Shown here piece by piece: positions 1 to 7,131 of a stretch of DNA of 18,801 nt. The notes beneath the pieces were generated by a model. The model made no database searches. It saw only the letters and a program-made list of their open reading frames with translations, and had not been told where the DNA came from. The stretch covers positions 1 through 18,801 of the forward strand of contig JAFZGH010000063.1 of NCBI GenBank assembly GCA_017555465.1, in the 5' to 3' direction. The DNA is from Akkermansia sp. Its GTDB lineage: Bacteria; Verrucomicrobiota; Verrucomicrobiia; Verrucomicrobiales; Akkermansiaceae. The position numbers and the translations under genes were made by a program. Numbering within the stretch: the first letter of the stretch is position 1; every line of letters begins with the position of its first letter.

Positions 1-78
1 CGACTTGAGAAGCTTGGCTATCGCCTGCTCCTGGTCGCCAGAGGGCTTGTAATCTGTTACCAGTTGGAATAATGACAT
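1..78 (-). CDS. uvrB: UvrABC system protein B, N-terminal fragment
   Basis: Only the first 26 codons are present; the gene runs off the left edge. The translation begins MSLFQLVTDYKPSGDQEQAI, which matches the start of UvrB: a short F-x-L segment followed by the P-x-GDQ-x-x-AI motif that contacts the adenine of ATP just before the Walker A loop. UvrB is the damage-verifying helicase-like subunit of nucleotide excision repair and acts in the cytoplasm with UvrA and UvrC. The ATG at 78-76 follows a purine-rich GGAAAG about 5 nt upstream on the minus strand. The call rests on a short segment, and the Walker A motif is outside the window, so another helicase with the same Q-like motif cannot be fully excluded. 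Confidence 0.82.
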   Translation of the reverse strand, partial: MSLFQLVTDYKPSGDQEQAIAKLLKS

Positions 79-92
79 CTGCTTTCCACACC

Positions 93-121
93 ACCCTACC
101 CCACTTCACCCGCCAAGTCAA
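93..121 (-). promoter_or_regulatory. Putative sigma70 promoter of uvrB
   Basis: On the minus strand, TTGACT (121-116), a 17-bp spacer and TAGGGT (98-93) lie 14 nt before the uvrB ATG. The -35 is good and the -10 is weak. The segment between here and the terminator at 206-243 shows nothing else. Confidence 0.4.
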
Positions 122-205
122 GAAAAGAACCGTCTTGAAGTACGAAGTAGTGACATTCCCTGCGCCTGGCGCAGATTTCTTCATGATGCCAACGCATTAC
201 TCCAT

Positions 206-243
206 AAAAAGCCCCGGTGGAAGCATCCACCGGGGCTTTCTTT
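206..243 (-). terminator. Intrinsic terminator, strong GC hairpin
   Basis: A perfect 14-bp stem (AAAGCCCCGGTGGA / TCCACCGGGGCTTT, 208-221 with 226-239) closes a 4-nt loop. On the minus strand it is followed by a T5 run, so it would end transcription coming from the mini-ORF at 345-410. The plus side has only a broken T tract (CTTTCTTT). Confidence 0.8.
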
Positions 244-344
244 AAACATTGTGAGGACTCGCCTCATTTTTACGCCAGCTGCAGCCTTGGCGCGCCAAAG
301 GCAACCTTGACGGCACCATGAGGCCTCGGCTCGCCGGAGCCACT

Positions 345-410
345 TTAGTGGCGGCGGCGGCGGGCGCACAGACCAGCCAGCGCCAGCAAGGTAATGATTG
401 TCTTTTTCAT
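345..410 (-). pseudogene. Collapsed PEP-CTERM gene: signal peptide joined to C-terminal anchor
   Basis: This minus-strand reading frame has 21 codons: MKKTIITLLALAGL followed by CARRRRH and a stop. The first half copies the signal-peptide start of the neighbouring PEP-CTERM protein (MKKTFITLLTLAG). The second half copies the end of a PEP-CTERM sorting signal (that neighbour ends LLALCGLAMRRRRK). Everything between them, including the PEP motif, is missing. Both ends of such genes encode a similar LLALAGL stretch, so one deletion between these short repeats would give exactly this product. Upstream it keeps the same two palindromic elements as the intact gene, and a strong terminator lies downstream at 206-243. 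It is either a remnant or a very small membrane peptide; I favour a remnant. Confidence 0.5.
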
Positions 411-459
411 GATAGTATATTGATTATTAGTATTTCTGGCACATCTCACAGAGGATAAC

Positions 460-527
460 TTCCTTGCGCAATGGAATGGTTCTTCCTCGCTGAAATGCAG
501 TCGCAGTATCTCGCATTTCCTATGCGA
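460..527 (-). promoter_or_regulatory. Upstream palindrome pair of the mini-ORF, minus-strand copy
   Basis: Two palindromic blocks lie upstream of the mini-ORF: TCGCATAGGAAATGCGA (527-511 read on the minus strand; 6-bp arms, AGGAA loop) and TTCCATTGCGCAAGGAA (476-460; arms TTCC/GGAA around TTGCGCAA). They are 34 bp apart, and the second ends 49 bp before the ATG. Both blocks recur with no change in front of the intact gene at 926 with nearly the same spacing, which points to a shared regulator site or a structured 5' leader. Confidence 0.6.
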
Positions 528-807
528 TGTGCATTCAGATTGAGCGCAAAATGGTGTTCCTCGTTTAATATCTGATGGTTATATTGTTTTCTTCACTTGA
601 TCTCATGTGCCTGACTTCTATTGGGAGCGCAGGCGTACAAGACCAATGAGTCGTAAGGCAAATTTTGACTATTCATGCCGCTGGTTCTGATAAATCTGCG
701 TAATACCCTCTAAAAATACCAAAACTCGCCTGTTTTGCGCTTATTATTCACTTTATTGAACTATTTACTCGTTGTTTTTGTGCGTTTTATAAAATTTCAA
801 CTGTACA
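528..807. other. AT-rich region between the two palindrome pairs
   Basis: No reading frame or RNA gene is supported here. It holds the far-upstream parts of the two divergent PEP-CTERM-type genes, with T-rich stretches such as TTTTGCGCTTATT near 733. I could not place a convincing -35/-10 pair for either gene, which would fit activator-dependent promoters. Confidence 0.4.
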
Positions 808-878
808 TCGCATAGGAAATGCGATAAACTGTCCTTGTAGCTTGGTTGAGTGGCGGCAGCATTCCATTGCGCAAGGAA
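808..878 (+). promoter_or_regulatory. Upstream palindrome pair of the PEP-CTERM gene, plus-strand copy
   Basis: TCGCATAGGAAATGCGA (808-824) and TTCCATTGCGCAAGGAA (862-878) are identical to the pair at 460-527 but in the opposite orientation. The blocks are 37 bp apart, and the second ends 47 bp before the ATG at 926. The sequence between and around the blocks has diverged, so the blocks themselves appear to be under selection. Confidence 0.6.
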
Positions 879-925
879 CTTCATCCAGCAATCAGGTGGC
901 AAAACATAAAACATTGCAAGCAACT

Positions 926-1699
926 ATGAAAAAAACATTTATTACACTCCTCACCCTGGCTGGCATTGCTATGGGCTCTCCGACCGTGCTTACCTTTGAC
1001 CAAAACGAATACAGCTTCGATACAGACAAATGGTCGGTTAATGGCCTGGGTAATGGCCCCAATTCTTCGTGGTCAGGTAGCACGACTCTTTCCGACAAAA
1101 CCGTAGCTTCTTTTAATATGGCATATGGCAAATTGTGGGATTACGAGCTTAAAACAAAAACATGGTCAAATACAACGGCTCTTGATTTTATGAATCAAGA
1201 ACTTGGTACAACTTTGACATCCTCAGATCTTACAGGTTTAAAATTTGATGCTTCGGCAGCAGGTAGTGGTACGACACAGCTCACTCTTAACTTTACCGAT
1301 AACACGAATTACAAGAACGGTGACTCGGTTGTATTCTATATACTTGTTGCTGAGAACTCGCATGATAATGGAACAACTCCTTACAGCGGATTTAGTGTAA
1401 CAGGCTTAGATAATGCAACTATTCATTGGGCAAATGCGGAAGAAAATGGATTCTATGATGCCAGCAAGGTTGCCGTTACTGGTGCACAAAGTGAACTCCT
1501 GATGGTACGTGTGCAAGGCTCTCTGAAAGATAACCAGTCTGTAACTTTCGCTTCTGACAATCAAAAAAATGGCTGGGCTATGGCAGCTTACAATACAGGC
1601 ACCGCTAACCCGGCAGTACCGGTTATTCCCGAGCCCACCACAGCAACGCTGAGCCTGCTGGCTCTCTGTGGCCTGGCCATGCGTCGCAGACGTAAATAA
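926..1699 (+). CDS. PEP-CTERM sorting domain exported protein
   Basis: The protein has 257 residues. An N-terminal signal peptide (MKKTFITLLTLAGIAMGS) leads into a Ser/Thr/Asn/Gly-rich body with no recognised enzymatic motif. It ends with a textbook PEP-CTERM signal: PEPTT near residue 236, a hydrophobic segment (LSLLALCGLAM), then RRRRK. In known systems such proteins are exported by Sec, recognised by an exosortase and anchored at the cell surface or in extracellular polymer. I chose ATG 926 because the signal peptide starts there; the frame is open back to a TTG at 842, but that would place the conserved palindrome at 862-878 inside the gene and bury the signal peptide. There is no clear Shine-Dalgarno. 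A terminator follows directly. The body could not be assigned a function. Confidence 0.85.
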   Translation: MKKTFITLLTLAGIAMGSPTVLTFDQNEYSFDTDKWSVNGLGNGPNSSWSGSTTLSDKTVASFNMAYGKLWDYELKTKTWSNTTALDFMNQELGTTLTSSDLTGLKFDASAAGSGTTQLTLNFTDNTNYKNGDSVVFYILVAENSHDNGTTPYSGFSVTGLDNATIHWANAEENGFYDASKVAVTGAQSELLMVRVQGSLKDNQSVTFASDNQKNGWAMAAYNTGTANPAVPVIPEPTTATLSLLALCGLAMRRRRK

Positions 1700-1720
1700 G
1701 TGGTTCACACCAGATTTTTC

Positions 1721-1760
1721 AACCCCGCAGGACGGCAGCAGCCGATTCTGCGGGGTTTTC
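1721..1760 (+). terminator. Intrinsic terminator after the PEP-CTERM gene
   Basis: The arms AACCCCGCAG (1721-1730) and CTGCGGGGTT (1748-1757) are perfect complements, with a 17-nt loop that contains a further small complementarity. TTTT follows. It lies 22 bp after the stop codon and also faces the 3' end of the minus-strand fucosidase gene, where the T tract is poor. Confidence 0.75.
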
Positions 1761-1822
1761 ATATAACACCCCGGCAAAACAGAATTCACCAGGGACTGTT
1801 GATACTGGAATATACCCTATGT

Positions 1823-3733
1823 TTACTTACCGTAAATCTTCAGTTCTGCGACTGAGCTGCCGGAGCCATCGAGCGCAGCGGTGGAGAAGAAGCGGATGTA
1901 GCGGGCCTTCTGCGGGGTGAAGGTGATAACCTGTTCGACGGGGTTGGCGCGGAGGTTGCCGAATTCGCCCTCGGAGGCGGTGGTCCAGTTCTGACCGTCG
2001 GTGCTGGTTTCCAGACGGTAGCGGCTGGTCATGTCCTGGGTTTTGCCATCCTGGCGGGGGAGGTAGGCAAAGCCGCTGATTTCGTGTTCCTGCTGCATAT
2101 CGATGCGGATATGGGAGGGACAGCGGTTGATTTCCCACATGGTATCGGGGTTGCCATCGAAGGCGAGCGGGGCTTTATCTACCGCAAAGCCACCGAAGCT
2201 CCAGCCGGCGGGGTTAAGAACACCGGGGTCTTCTGTGTCTGCAGCCACGGGTTCGGGCTGGGTTGCGCCCGGCATGAGGAGAAGGGAGAATTCAGAAATG
2301 CAGGGTACGGCTTTGCTGCGGGTGATGGTGAGGCGCAGTTTATCGGTGGTGACAGGAGCGGCAAGCCAACGCAGCACCTGGTTACCGATAGTATGGCCCT
2401 TGCCGCCGCGAATACCGTCGAAGTGGTCTTCTTTTTCACCGGGCTGTCCGGGTTCCACGATGGTTTTCCACGCGCCATCCACCCAGGCTTCCACCTGGAA
2501 AGCCTCGACACGCTGCCCCAGGCGAATCTGCTCGCGCAGACGCACGACATCAAAGGTAGCGGGTTTTTCCAGGGTTATTTCCACGCTGGGGGTCTTGTCA
2601 TCTTTCTTCGGGCACCAGTAGGTTTCGATATTATCATCTGTGAGCCTGGAGGCCGTGAGTTTCTTGCCATAAACTGAACTGGCCTTTCCTTTTGCGTTTA
2701 AGGCAAAATCCTTTGCCAGAAGCTCCCGGCGCATTTTACCAAAGGCCTGCAACGCGGCCACATCAGCCGGGTCGAGCTGCCCATCGCGATTCGGAGCCAG
2801 GTTCAGAATCAGATTCGCGCCACGACCCACGCTGCTGAGATAGACCTGCATGAGATGTTCCGGGTTCTTGACATGATCCCCCTGCCCCGGATGCCAGAAC
2901 CAGCCACGGTGGTTGATGGGGGTATCAGCCTCCAGCGACAGCCACTTGTTATTGTTTGTATTCCAGAGCGGATAATGACGGGCAAAGCCTTTTTCAGAGC
3001 CGGCCCAGGTGACATCACCCCGCCCGGCAGCGCCCCATATGATGCAGTCTTTCTGCAGGCGGCGAATGTTACGCACTACCTGTGTGTAGTTGTAGTAATC
3101 ATCTGCGTTGCCGATATTGCGCCCCTCGCGGGCACCGCCGTAGTAGCCATCGCCACCCATGGCGCCATCGAACCATATTTCAAAAATCGGACCATAATTC
3201 TTCAGCAATTCCTCGATTTGCTTGTAGTAGACTTTCAGATAGCCGGCGCGGCCGTATTCGGCGCAGTTGCGGTCCCAGGGGGAAAGGTAAGTACCAAAGG
3301 CAAAATCATGTTTCTGGCAGGCGGTGGCAAATTCACGCACTACATCACCCTTGCCGTTCTTCCAGGGGGATTTGGTGATATTGTGGGCGGTGGATTTAGT
3401 GGGCCAGGTGCAGAAGCCGTCATGATGCTTGGCGGTGTAAATCATGCCCTTCATGCCAGCTTCCTTGAAGGTCCTGACGATGGCATCGGCATCGAAATCT
3501 GCCGGGTTGAAGAGCTGCGGTGATTCATCACCATAACCCCATTCACGGTTGGTGTAGGTATTCAGCCCGAAATGCACAAAGGCATACCACTCCATCCGAA
3601 GCCATTTCACCTGCTGTTCTGTAGGAACGGGTCCGTAGGGTTTAGGTTCTTTTGCAGGTTTTGCACCCCAGGCAAAAGAACATCCCAGTGCAAGGGCCAT
3701 AAGCACGGTTTTGGCAATGTATCGGGTGAACAT
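1823..3733 (-). CDS. Secreted GH29 alpha-L-fucosidase with C-terminal discoidin-like domains
   Basis: The protein has 636 residues. Residues 1-24 form a signal peptide (MFTRYIAKTVLMALALGCSF), so it acts outside the cytoplasm. Residues about 35-340 match glycoside hydrolase family 29: a YTAKHHDGFCTWPTK segment with the conserved HH near 103-104, LSPWDRN, and EIWFDGA whose Asp (about 189) is the expected catalytic nucleophile. The domain closes with NLILNLAPNRDG, typical of GH29. Two beta-rich F5/8 type C (CBM32-like) regions follow at about 355-475 and 510-636; the second has YRLETSTDGQNW and ARYIRFF. The likely role is releasing fucose from mucin or milk glycans. A frame open to a TTG at 3769 is rejected because that TTG is the first half of the -35 box. 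It appears monocistronic. Confidence 0.92.
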   Translation of the reverse strand: MFTRYIAKTVLMALALGCSFAWGAKPAKEPKPYGPVPTEQQVKWLRMEWYAFVHFGLNTYTNREWGYGDESPQLFNPADFDADAIVRTFKEAGMKGMIYTAKHHDGFCTWPTKSTAHNITKSPWKNGKGDVVREFATACQKHDFAFGTYLSPWDRNCAEYGRAGYLKVYYKQIEELLKNYGPIFEIWFDGAMGGDGYYGGAREGRNIGNADDYYNYTQVVRNIRRLQKDCIIWGAAGRGDVTWAGSEKGFARHYPLWNTNNNKWLSLEADTPINHRGWFWHPGQGDHVKNPEHLMQVYLSSVGRGANLILNLAPNRDGQLDPADVAALQAFGKMRRELLAKDFALNAKGKASSVYGKKLTASRLTDDNIETYWCPKKDDKTPSVEITLEKPATFDVVRLREQIRLGQRVEAFQVEAWVDGAWKTIVEPGQPGEKEDHFDGIRGGKGHTIGNQVLRWLAAPVTTDKLRLTITRSKAVPCISEFSLLLMPGATQPEPVAADTEDPGVLNPAGWSFGGFAVDKAPLAFDGNPDTMWEINRCPSHIRIDMQQEHEISGFAYLPRQDGKTQDMTSRYRLETSTDGQNWTTASEGEFGNLRANPVEQVITFTPQKARYIRFFSTAALDGSGSSVAELKIYGK

Positions 3734-3741
3734 AGTTTCGT

Positions 3742-3769
3742 ATTCTAGCAAAACCACCTGATGTTTCAA
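3742..3769 (-). promoter_or_regulatory. Sigma70 promoter of the fucosidase gene
   Basis: On the minus strand TTGAAA (3769-3764), a 16-bp spacer and TAGAAT (3747-3742), with an extended TG two bases before the -10. Only 8 nt separate the -10 from the ATG at 3733, so the mRNA would be leaderless or nearly so. Confidence 0.65.
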
Positions 3770-3804
3770 GGAAAAACTTGACTTAACGCACCTGGTAAGG
3801 CAAG

Positions 3805-4176
3805 ATGAGCAGCGTTATGTACATCCCCACGCAGGAAGAACGATACAGCAAAGTGGCACGCCTGACACTGCTGCTGTGTATTATAGTGCCCTCTGCTGTG
3901 GTGATGTGGCTTTCGGAAATTGCTGATATCGTAAGCTGTGCCTATGCTTTTCTGCTGCCGGTGGCTATGCCGCTGGACTGGGTGGGTTTCAACAAGGTGG
4001 CAGCTGTCTGCATCTCTGCTCTGGTTCAGGGTATCGTCTTTTTCTGGCTGGCCGCTACCAAAAAACTCTCCGCCAAGGCGAAAACCACCATTGCCGTGAC
4101 CTGGGGTATGAGTTTTGCGCTCATTCTGCGCGTGCTGATTGCTTTTGCCATCTACCAGGCAGCCCGCGGCTTGTAA
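3805..4176 (+). CDS. Small integral membrane protein, unrecognised
   Basis: The protein has 123 residues and no recognised family. Hydrophobic segments at about 20-38, 42-58 (broken by AMPLDW), 66-84 and 95-115 suggest three or four membrane helices. Short charged stretches (KKLSAKAKT) lie between them. The start at ATG 3805 has a TAAGG motif 4-8 nt upstream, one of the better Shine-Dalgarno candidates in this window. The gene is divergent from the fucosidase gene, with about 70 bp between the start codons; TTGACT at 3778 could be a -35, but no good -10 follows. It is followed 63 bp later by another unrecognised gene. No function is proposed. Confidence 0.65.
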   Translation: MSSVMYIPTQEERYSKVARLTLLLCIIVPSAVVMWLSEIADIVSCAYAFLLPVAMPLDWVGFNKVAAVCISALVQGIVFFWLAATKKLSAKAKTTIAVTWGMSFALILRVLIAFAIYQAARGL

Positions 4177-4200
4177 TGACATAACTTGCAGATATTTTCG

Positions 4201-4229
4201 TTGACTACATGAGACCAATGAGGCAGAAT
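4201..4229 (+). promoter_or_regulatory. Putative sigma70 promoter upstream of the gene at 4240
   Basis: TTGACT (4201-4206), 17-bp spacer, CAGAAT (4224-4229). The ATG follows after 10 nt, which gives a leader of only a few bases. Confidence 0.5.
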
Positions 4230-4239
4230 ACCGCACCTC

Positions 4240-4851
4240 ATGCGTTTCCCCCTCATCCTCATCAGAAATACCAGCAACCCCTGCCCAGAGCTCATCACTG
4301 CTCCTTGGCAGATGGGGCAGCCGGGGCTTGATGTGCTGCAGCAGCGGGATTCATGGGTGGGCTCCAATTGCTATATGGATGGCATTCACTCCCGCATCAT
4401 CGGGGTGAGCAGTGAGCGCAAGACGCGGTTCTGGAAATGCCTGCTGCACCGCCGCAACCCGGCATACTGGAACGTGCAGGTGGAAATGACCACCCCCAAG
4501 GCGTACGACCTGGACATCGTCAAGATGGAGCTCATGCAGGCCGTGGAGCAAGATGAAATGAATCTCACCGAGTTCTACTCGGCCGAGTGCATCACCTACC
4601 TCATCAACCGTTGCAACAATTTTGCAGAAATCCTCGTGGTGGGCTGCCTCACCGGCATGTGGGATGCTGAAAACTCAACAGCCCACCTCCCTGCCCTTTT
4701 GCCGACGAACGAATGCCGAGATTGCATCCCCTGCGTTACTGCTCCCGGCTATGATGGCCCCCTCTCGGCAGAGAACGTGGCCGCCCTCGCAGAAAAGGTC
4801 GTGTTTTCCGACCACGCCACCCTTTTTGAGGAAATCACTTCAGCGGAGTAA
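4240..4851 (+). CDS. Hypothetical cytoplasmic protein, 203 residues
   Basis: I do not recognise this protein. It has no signal peptide or membrane segment. It is fairly rich in Cys, Trp and acidic residues: a Trp/Arg-rich stretch near 68-80 (RFWKCLLHRRNPAYW), an amphipathic helix-like part near 95-115, and a pair of close cysteines (ECRDCIPC) near 158-165 that could bind metal or form a disulfide. The start at ATG 4240 is supported by a promoter whose -10 ends 11 nt upstream rather than by a Shine-Dalgarno. Its 3' end overlaps the convergent miaA gene by 12 bp. Confidence 0.6.
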   Translation: MRFPLILIRNTSNPCPELITAPWQMGQPGLDVLQQRDSWVGSNCYMDGIHSRIIGVSSERKTRFWKCLLHRRNPAYWNVQVEMTTPKAYDLDIVKMELMQAVEQDEMNLTEFYSAECITYLINRCNNFAEILVVGCLTGMWDAENSTAHLPALLPTNECRDCIPCVTAPGYDGPLSAENVAALAEKVVFSDHATLFEEITSAE

Positions 4852-5766
4852 AGCAGCTATCCTCTCCGCCAGCATGCGGGGCGTATCCCCTGCCCCGGCA
4901 TATATAGGCGTGAGCCATTTTTCACGCCGCAGCCAGGTGCGCTGCCGCTTCGCATACTGACGCGTGGCCAGAGCTATCGCAGAAGCCAGCTCAGAGCGCG
5001 TCAGACGCCCTTGAAGGTAATCCTGCACCTGGGACAAGCCGAGTGTCTTGGAGGCCGTTATAGACAATACTGTGCCCTCCAGAGCGGCAACCTCTTCGAT
5101 CGCACCATCGCGCAGCATCTGCTCCGCCCGGCAGGCAATACGCGCATCCAGCTTATCCGTATCGCGCACAATGCAGAAACCAAGCCCTGCAGGCTCTACC
5201 CAGTTATTCCGCCAGTAGGAAAGCGGCTTGCCGCCCAGTATCACTATTTCCAGGTTACGCACCACATACCGCTTGTTCTGCAAATCAGTAACTGCTGCTC
5301 CTTCCGCATCAAGATTCTTGAATCTGGTGACTAATTCATCCAGTGAATGCGCCTCAAGCTCTGCGCGCAGTGCTGCGTCACTGGGTGGTGCAGGGGAAAT
5401 TCCGTGGGTGATGAACTTAACGTAAAGCCCTGAACCTCCTGTGTGTACGGGTAGCATGCCACCCTCTCGGAGAGTGGCTGAAATTTGCCCTGCCCGGCGT
5501 GCATGTTCGGCAGCATCATTGTTCTCCGTGGGCTCCATAAAGCCCACTAAATGGTGTTTTACGCGGCTTTTCTCCTCTAAAGTGGGCGCTGCGGTGATAA
5601 TAGGCATGCGTTTATAGACCTGATAAGCATCTGTACTGATAATTTCAGCGTTTCCGAGCAGCTCCGCAAGCTCAACAGCCACAGCACTCTTTCCACTACC
5701 CGTCGGTCCCAATATAAATACAGGTTTTGTTCCACATGGAACATTTATTTGATTATCAGCAGTCAT
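4840..5766 (-). CDS. miaA: tRNA dimethylallyltransferase
   Basis: The protein has 308 residues, the usual MiaA length. It transfers a dimethylallyl group to the N6 of A37 in tRNAs that read UNN codons. Visible motifs: P-loop GPTGSGKS at 20-27; ISTDAYQVYKRM near 43-54, corresponding to the DSMQVYRGM substrate motif with Ser-Met replaced by Ala-Tyr; HTGGSGLYVKF at 109-119; and TRQYAKRQRTWLRRE near the C-terminus, the family's tRNA-binding signature. The start ATG 5766 has AAAGGA about 9 nt upstream. It is the last gene of the DUF805 operon and overlaps the previous stop by 11 bp, which suggests translational coupling. A parS site (5728-5743) lies inside the gene and encodes residues in the sequence NVPCGT. 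Confidence 0.93.
   Translation of the reverse strand: MTADNQINVPCGTKPVFILGPTGSGKSAVAVELAELLGNAEIISTDAYQVYKRMPIITAAPTLEEKSRVKHHLVGFMEPTENNDAAEHARRAGQISATLREGGMLPVHTGGSGLYVKFITHGISPAPPSDAALRAELEAHSLDELVTRFKNLDAEGAAVTDLQNKRYVVRNLEIVILGGKPLSYWRNNWVEPAGLGFCIVRDTDKLDARIACRAEQMLRDGAIEEVAALEGTVLSITASKTLGLSQVQDYLQGRLTRSELASAIALATRQYAKRQRTWLRREKWLTPIYAGAGDTPRMLAERIAALLR
5728..5743. other. parS: parS-like ParB binding site 1 (inside miaA)
   Basis: TGTTCCACATGGAACA differs from the perfect palindrome TGTTCCACGTGGAACA by one central base. The perfect form is the ParB-binding parS consensus known from many bacterial chromosomes. It lies in the first 13 codons of miaA. Confidence 0.7.
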
Positions 5767-6310
5767 ATTTGTTAAATCCTTTATTTCCAGGCAATAGAGT
5801 CAATACAAAAAGGATAAGTGAAAGAATTTCTGCAATTGCATGCACGCATACGAGCCAAAATTCTCGACAAGAATCAAGCAAAATATGGTATAGTTCATCA
5901 GGATTCTCAATTAATTGAGGTTCTAATCCGATATGAACGCTGAGAGTAAAAATTACGTAAGAAAATGGTACACAATAAGTTACATATAAAAATACTAACC
6001 ACCAACCAGAGAATCCGACATCGTGCAAACGGCGGACATTAACCGAAAGCAAGGGCATCGCCAGATAAAACACAGCCACCAGGATAGCAGTCAACGATAT
6101 CCAACGTATTAAACTACAAGGGATAATGATAAAAAAGAGCGGTAGAATAGTAAAAAATGCTCCAATGATAGTAGCAGACCAGAATTCCATACGCCCTGCC
6201 CTGCCCCGCATACGAGAGTAGTTTTGCTTCGCCAGACAATTCACAAAGAATCTCCAGGCGTCAGACAAAATTGTTCCACGTGGAACAGGTGGCAACATTT
6301 CTCTTCTCAT
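5756..6310 (-). CDS. DUF805 membrane protein, third of three in the operon
   Basis: The protein has 184 residues. After a short N-terminal tail containing MLPPVPRGT, the DUF805 signature appears: GRAGRMEFW near residue 36, hydrophobic helices, and VRRLHDVGFSGWW near 93-105, then two or three more membrane segments. DUF805 proteins are inner-membrane proteins of unknown function. The start ATG overlaps the stop of the previous gene as ATGA, a classic coupled arrangement, and no Shine-Dalgarno is seen. The tail's PPVP is echoed in the N-terminus of the previous gene (GGMPPVPA), so this copy may have lost a zinc-ribbon domain. A perfect parS site (6272-6287) encodes the VPRGT part of the tail. 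Confidence 0.85.
   Translation of the reverse strand: MRREMLPPVPRGTILSDAWRFFVNCLAKQNYSRMRGRAGRMEFWSATIIGAFFTILPLFFIIIPCSLIRWISLTAILVAVFYLAMPLLSVNVRRLHDVGFSGWWLVFLYVTYCVPFSYVIFTLSVHIGLEPQLIENPDELYHILLDSCREFWLVCVHAIAEILSLILFVLTLLPGNKGFNKYDC
6272..6287. other. parS: parS ParB binding site 2 (inside a DUF805 gene)
   Basis: Perfect 16-bp palindrome TGTTCCACGTGGAACA, equal to the chromosomal parS consensus. It lies in codons 8-13 of the third DUF805 gene. Confidence 0.85.
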
Positions 6311-7131
6311 AATAAAGTAAGAGGATATTTTCGGCTCGGACCAAATTGGTTAATACGCCGATTGCTATCAATAAAGGAAATCACGAGGAAAAACAGTCTC
6401 AAGCCATACAGGGCGAAGTTCATTAAGGTCGCCAACAAAATTAATGAATAAACAATAGGATTCATTTCCGGCTTGGCAATTGTGTCTTTTACTTCATTAC
6501 CCGTTTCTATATCGATATACGAATATGATTGTGTTGCCACCTCATCGACAGCATACATTTCTGAAGCTATGTTTGACTGGAACACGCAAGCAATCAGCAT
6601 AGCACAGTACATCAAAACCATGAGAACGGTATGAATGATAACTGTGTGACCAGATAATCCAATATCGTGTAATCTGCGGGCAATAAGAAAAATCTGTGGA
6701 ATACCAATGAAAGGAATGTAAACTAATAAAGCAAAAAGTCCAGCAGAAATATAAGCACCTAAATAACCAGCGGGACATGAACACTCTGGTACTAGAGATC
6801 TGAAAATCTGTACAAGAAGAAGGATAAGAAGAAAGAATAAAATATGCGAAAAAAGCTCAAAACTCCAAAACTCTTTTCTCGTGCAGCGGCCACGCCAGGT
6901 AAACATCCGATGTCGCAGCACAAAGTAAAAGTGACTGAGCATCGAGTCATTTCCCGGTCGCAAATGATATTTGCAATGAGGGCATGTTACTGGAATTTTT
7001 CCATCTGATAATTCAATTTTCCTTCCGCATTTTTCACACGCTACATCAATAGCAGGAACAGGGGGCATACCCCCCTGCTCTACACTCAAATCAGAAGTGG
7101 AATTCATCTCAGTTTCTAGGCTGGGGTCCAT
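6307..7131 (-). CDS. Zinc ribbon-DUF805 membrane protein
   Basis: The protein has about 274 residues. The N-terminus holds a four-cysteine zinc ribbon (CEKCGRK near residues 31-37 and CPHCKYH near 50-56). A DUF805 domain follows: RGRCTRKEFWSFE, several hydrophobic helices, and ARRLHDIGLSGH. The ribbon would sit in the cytoplasm and could bind a protein or nucleic acid; the role is unknown. The start is uncertain: GTG 7143, ATG 7131 and ATG 7107 are all in frame and none has a clear ribosome binding site. ATG 7107 lies one base after the stop of the upstream gene, while 7131 overlaps it by 23 bp. It overlaps the next gene by 4 bp. Confidence 0.82.
   Translation of the reverse strand: MDPSLETEMNSTSDLSVEQGGMPPVPAIDVACEKCGRKIELSDGKIPVTCPHCKYHLRPGNDSMLSHFYFVLRHRMFTWRGRCTRKEFWSFELFSHILFFLLILLLVQIFRSLVPECSCPAGYLGAYISAGLFALLVYIPFIGIPQIFLIARRLHDIGLSGHTVIIHTVLMVLMYCAMLIACVFQSNIASEMYAVDEVATQSYSYIDIETGNEVKDTIAKPEMNPIVYSLILLATLMNFALYGLRLFFLVISFIDSNRRINQFGPSRKYPLTLL

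Noticed and set aside
287..298. Palindrome TTGGCGCGCCAA downstream of the mini-ORF.
   Set aside because: A single short GC palindrome with no second copy and no promoter context; it may be part of the deleted gene's debris.
842..925. N-terminal extension of the PEP-CTERM gene from TTG 842.
   Set aside because: It would place the signal peptide internally and translate the conserved palindrome; ATG 926 gives a normal signal peptide.
3734..3769. TTG 3769 as start of the fucosidase.
   Set aside because: The TTG is the beginning of the -35 box TTGAAA, and the signal peptide begins at the ATG at 3733.
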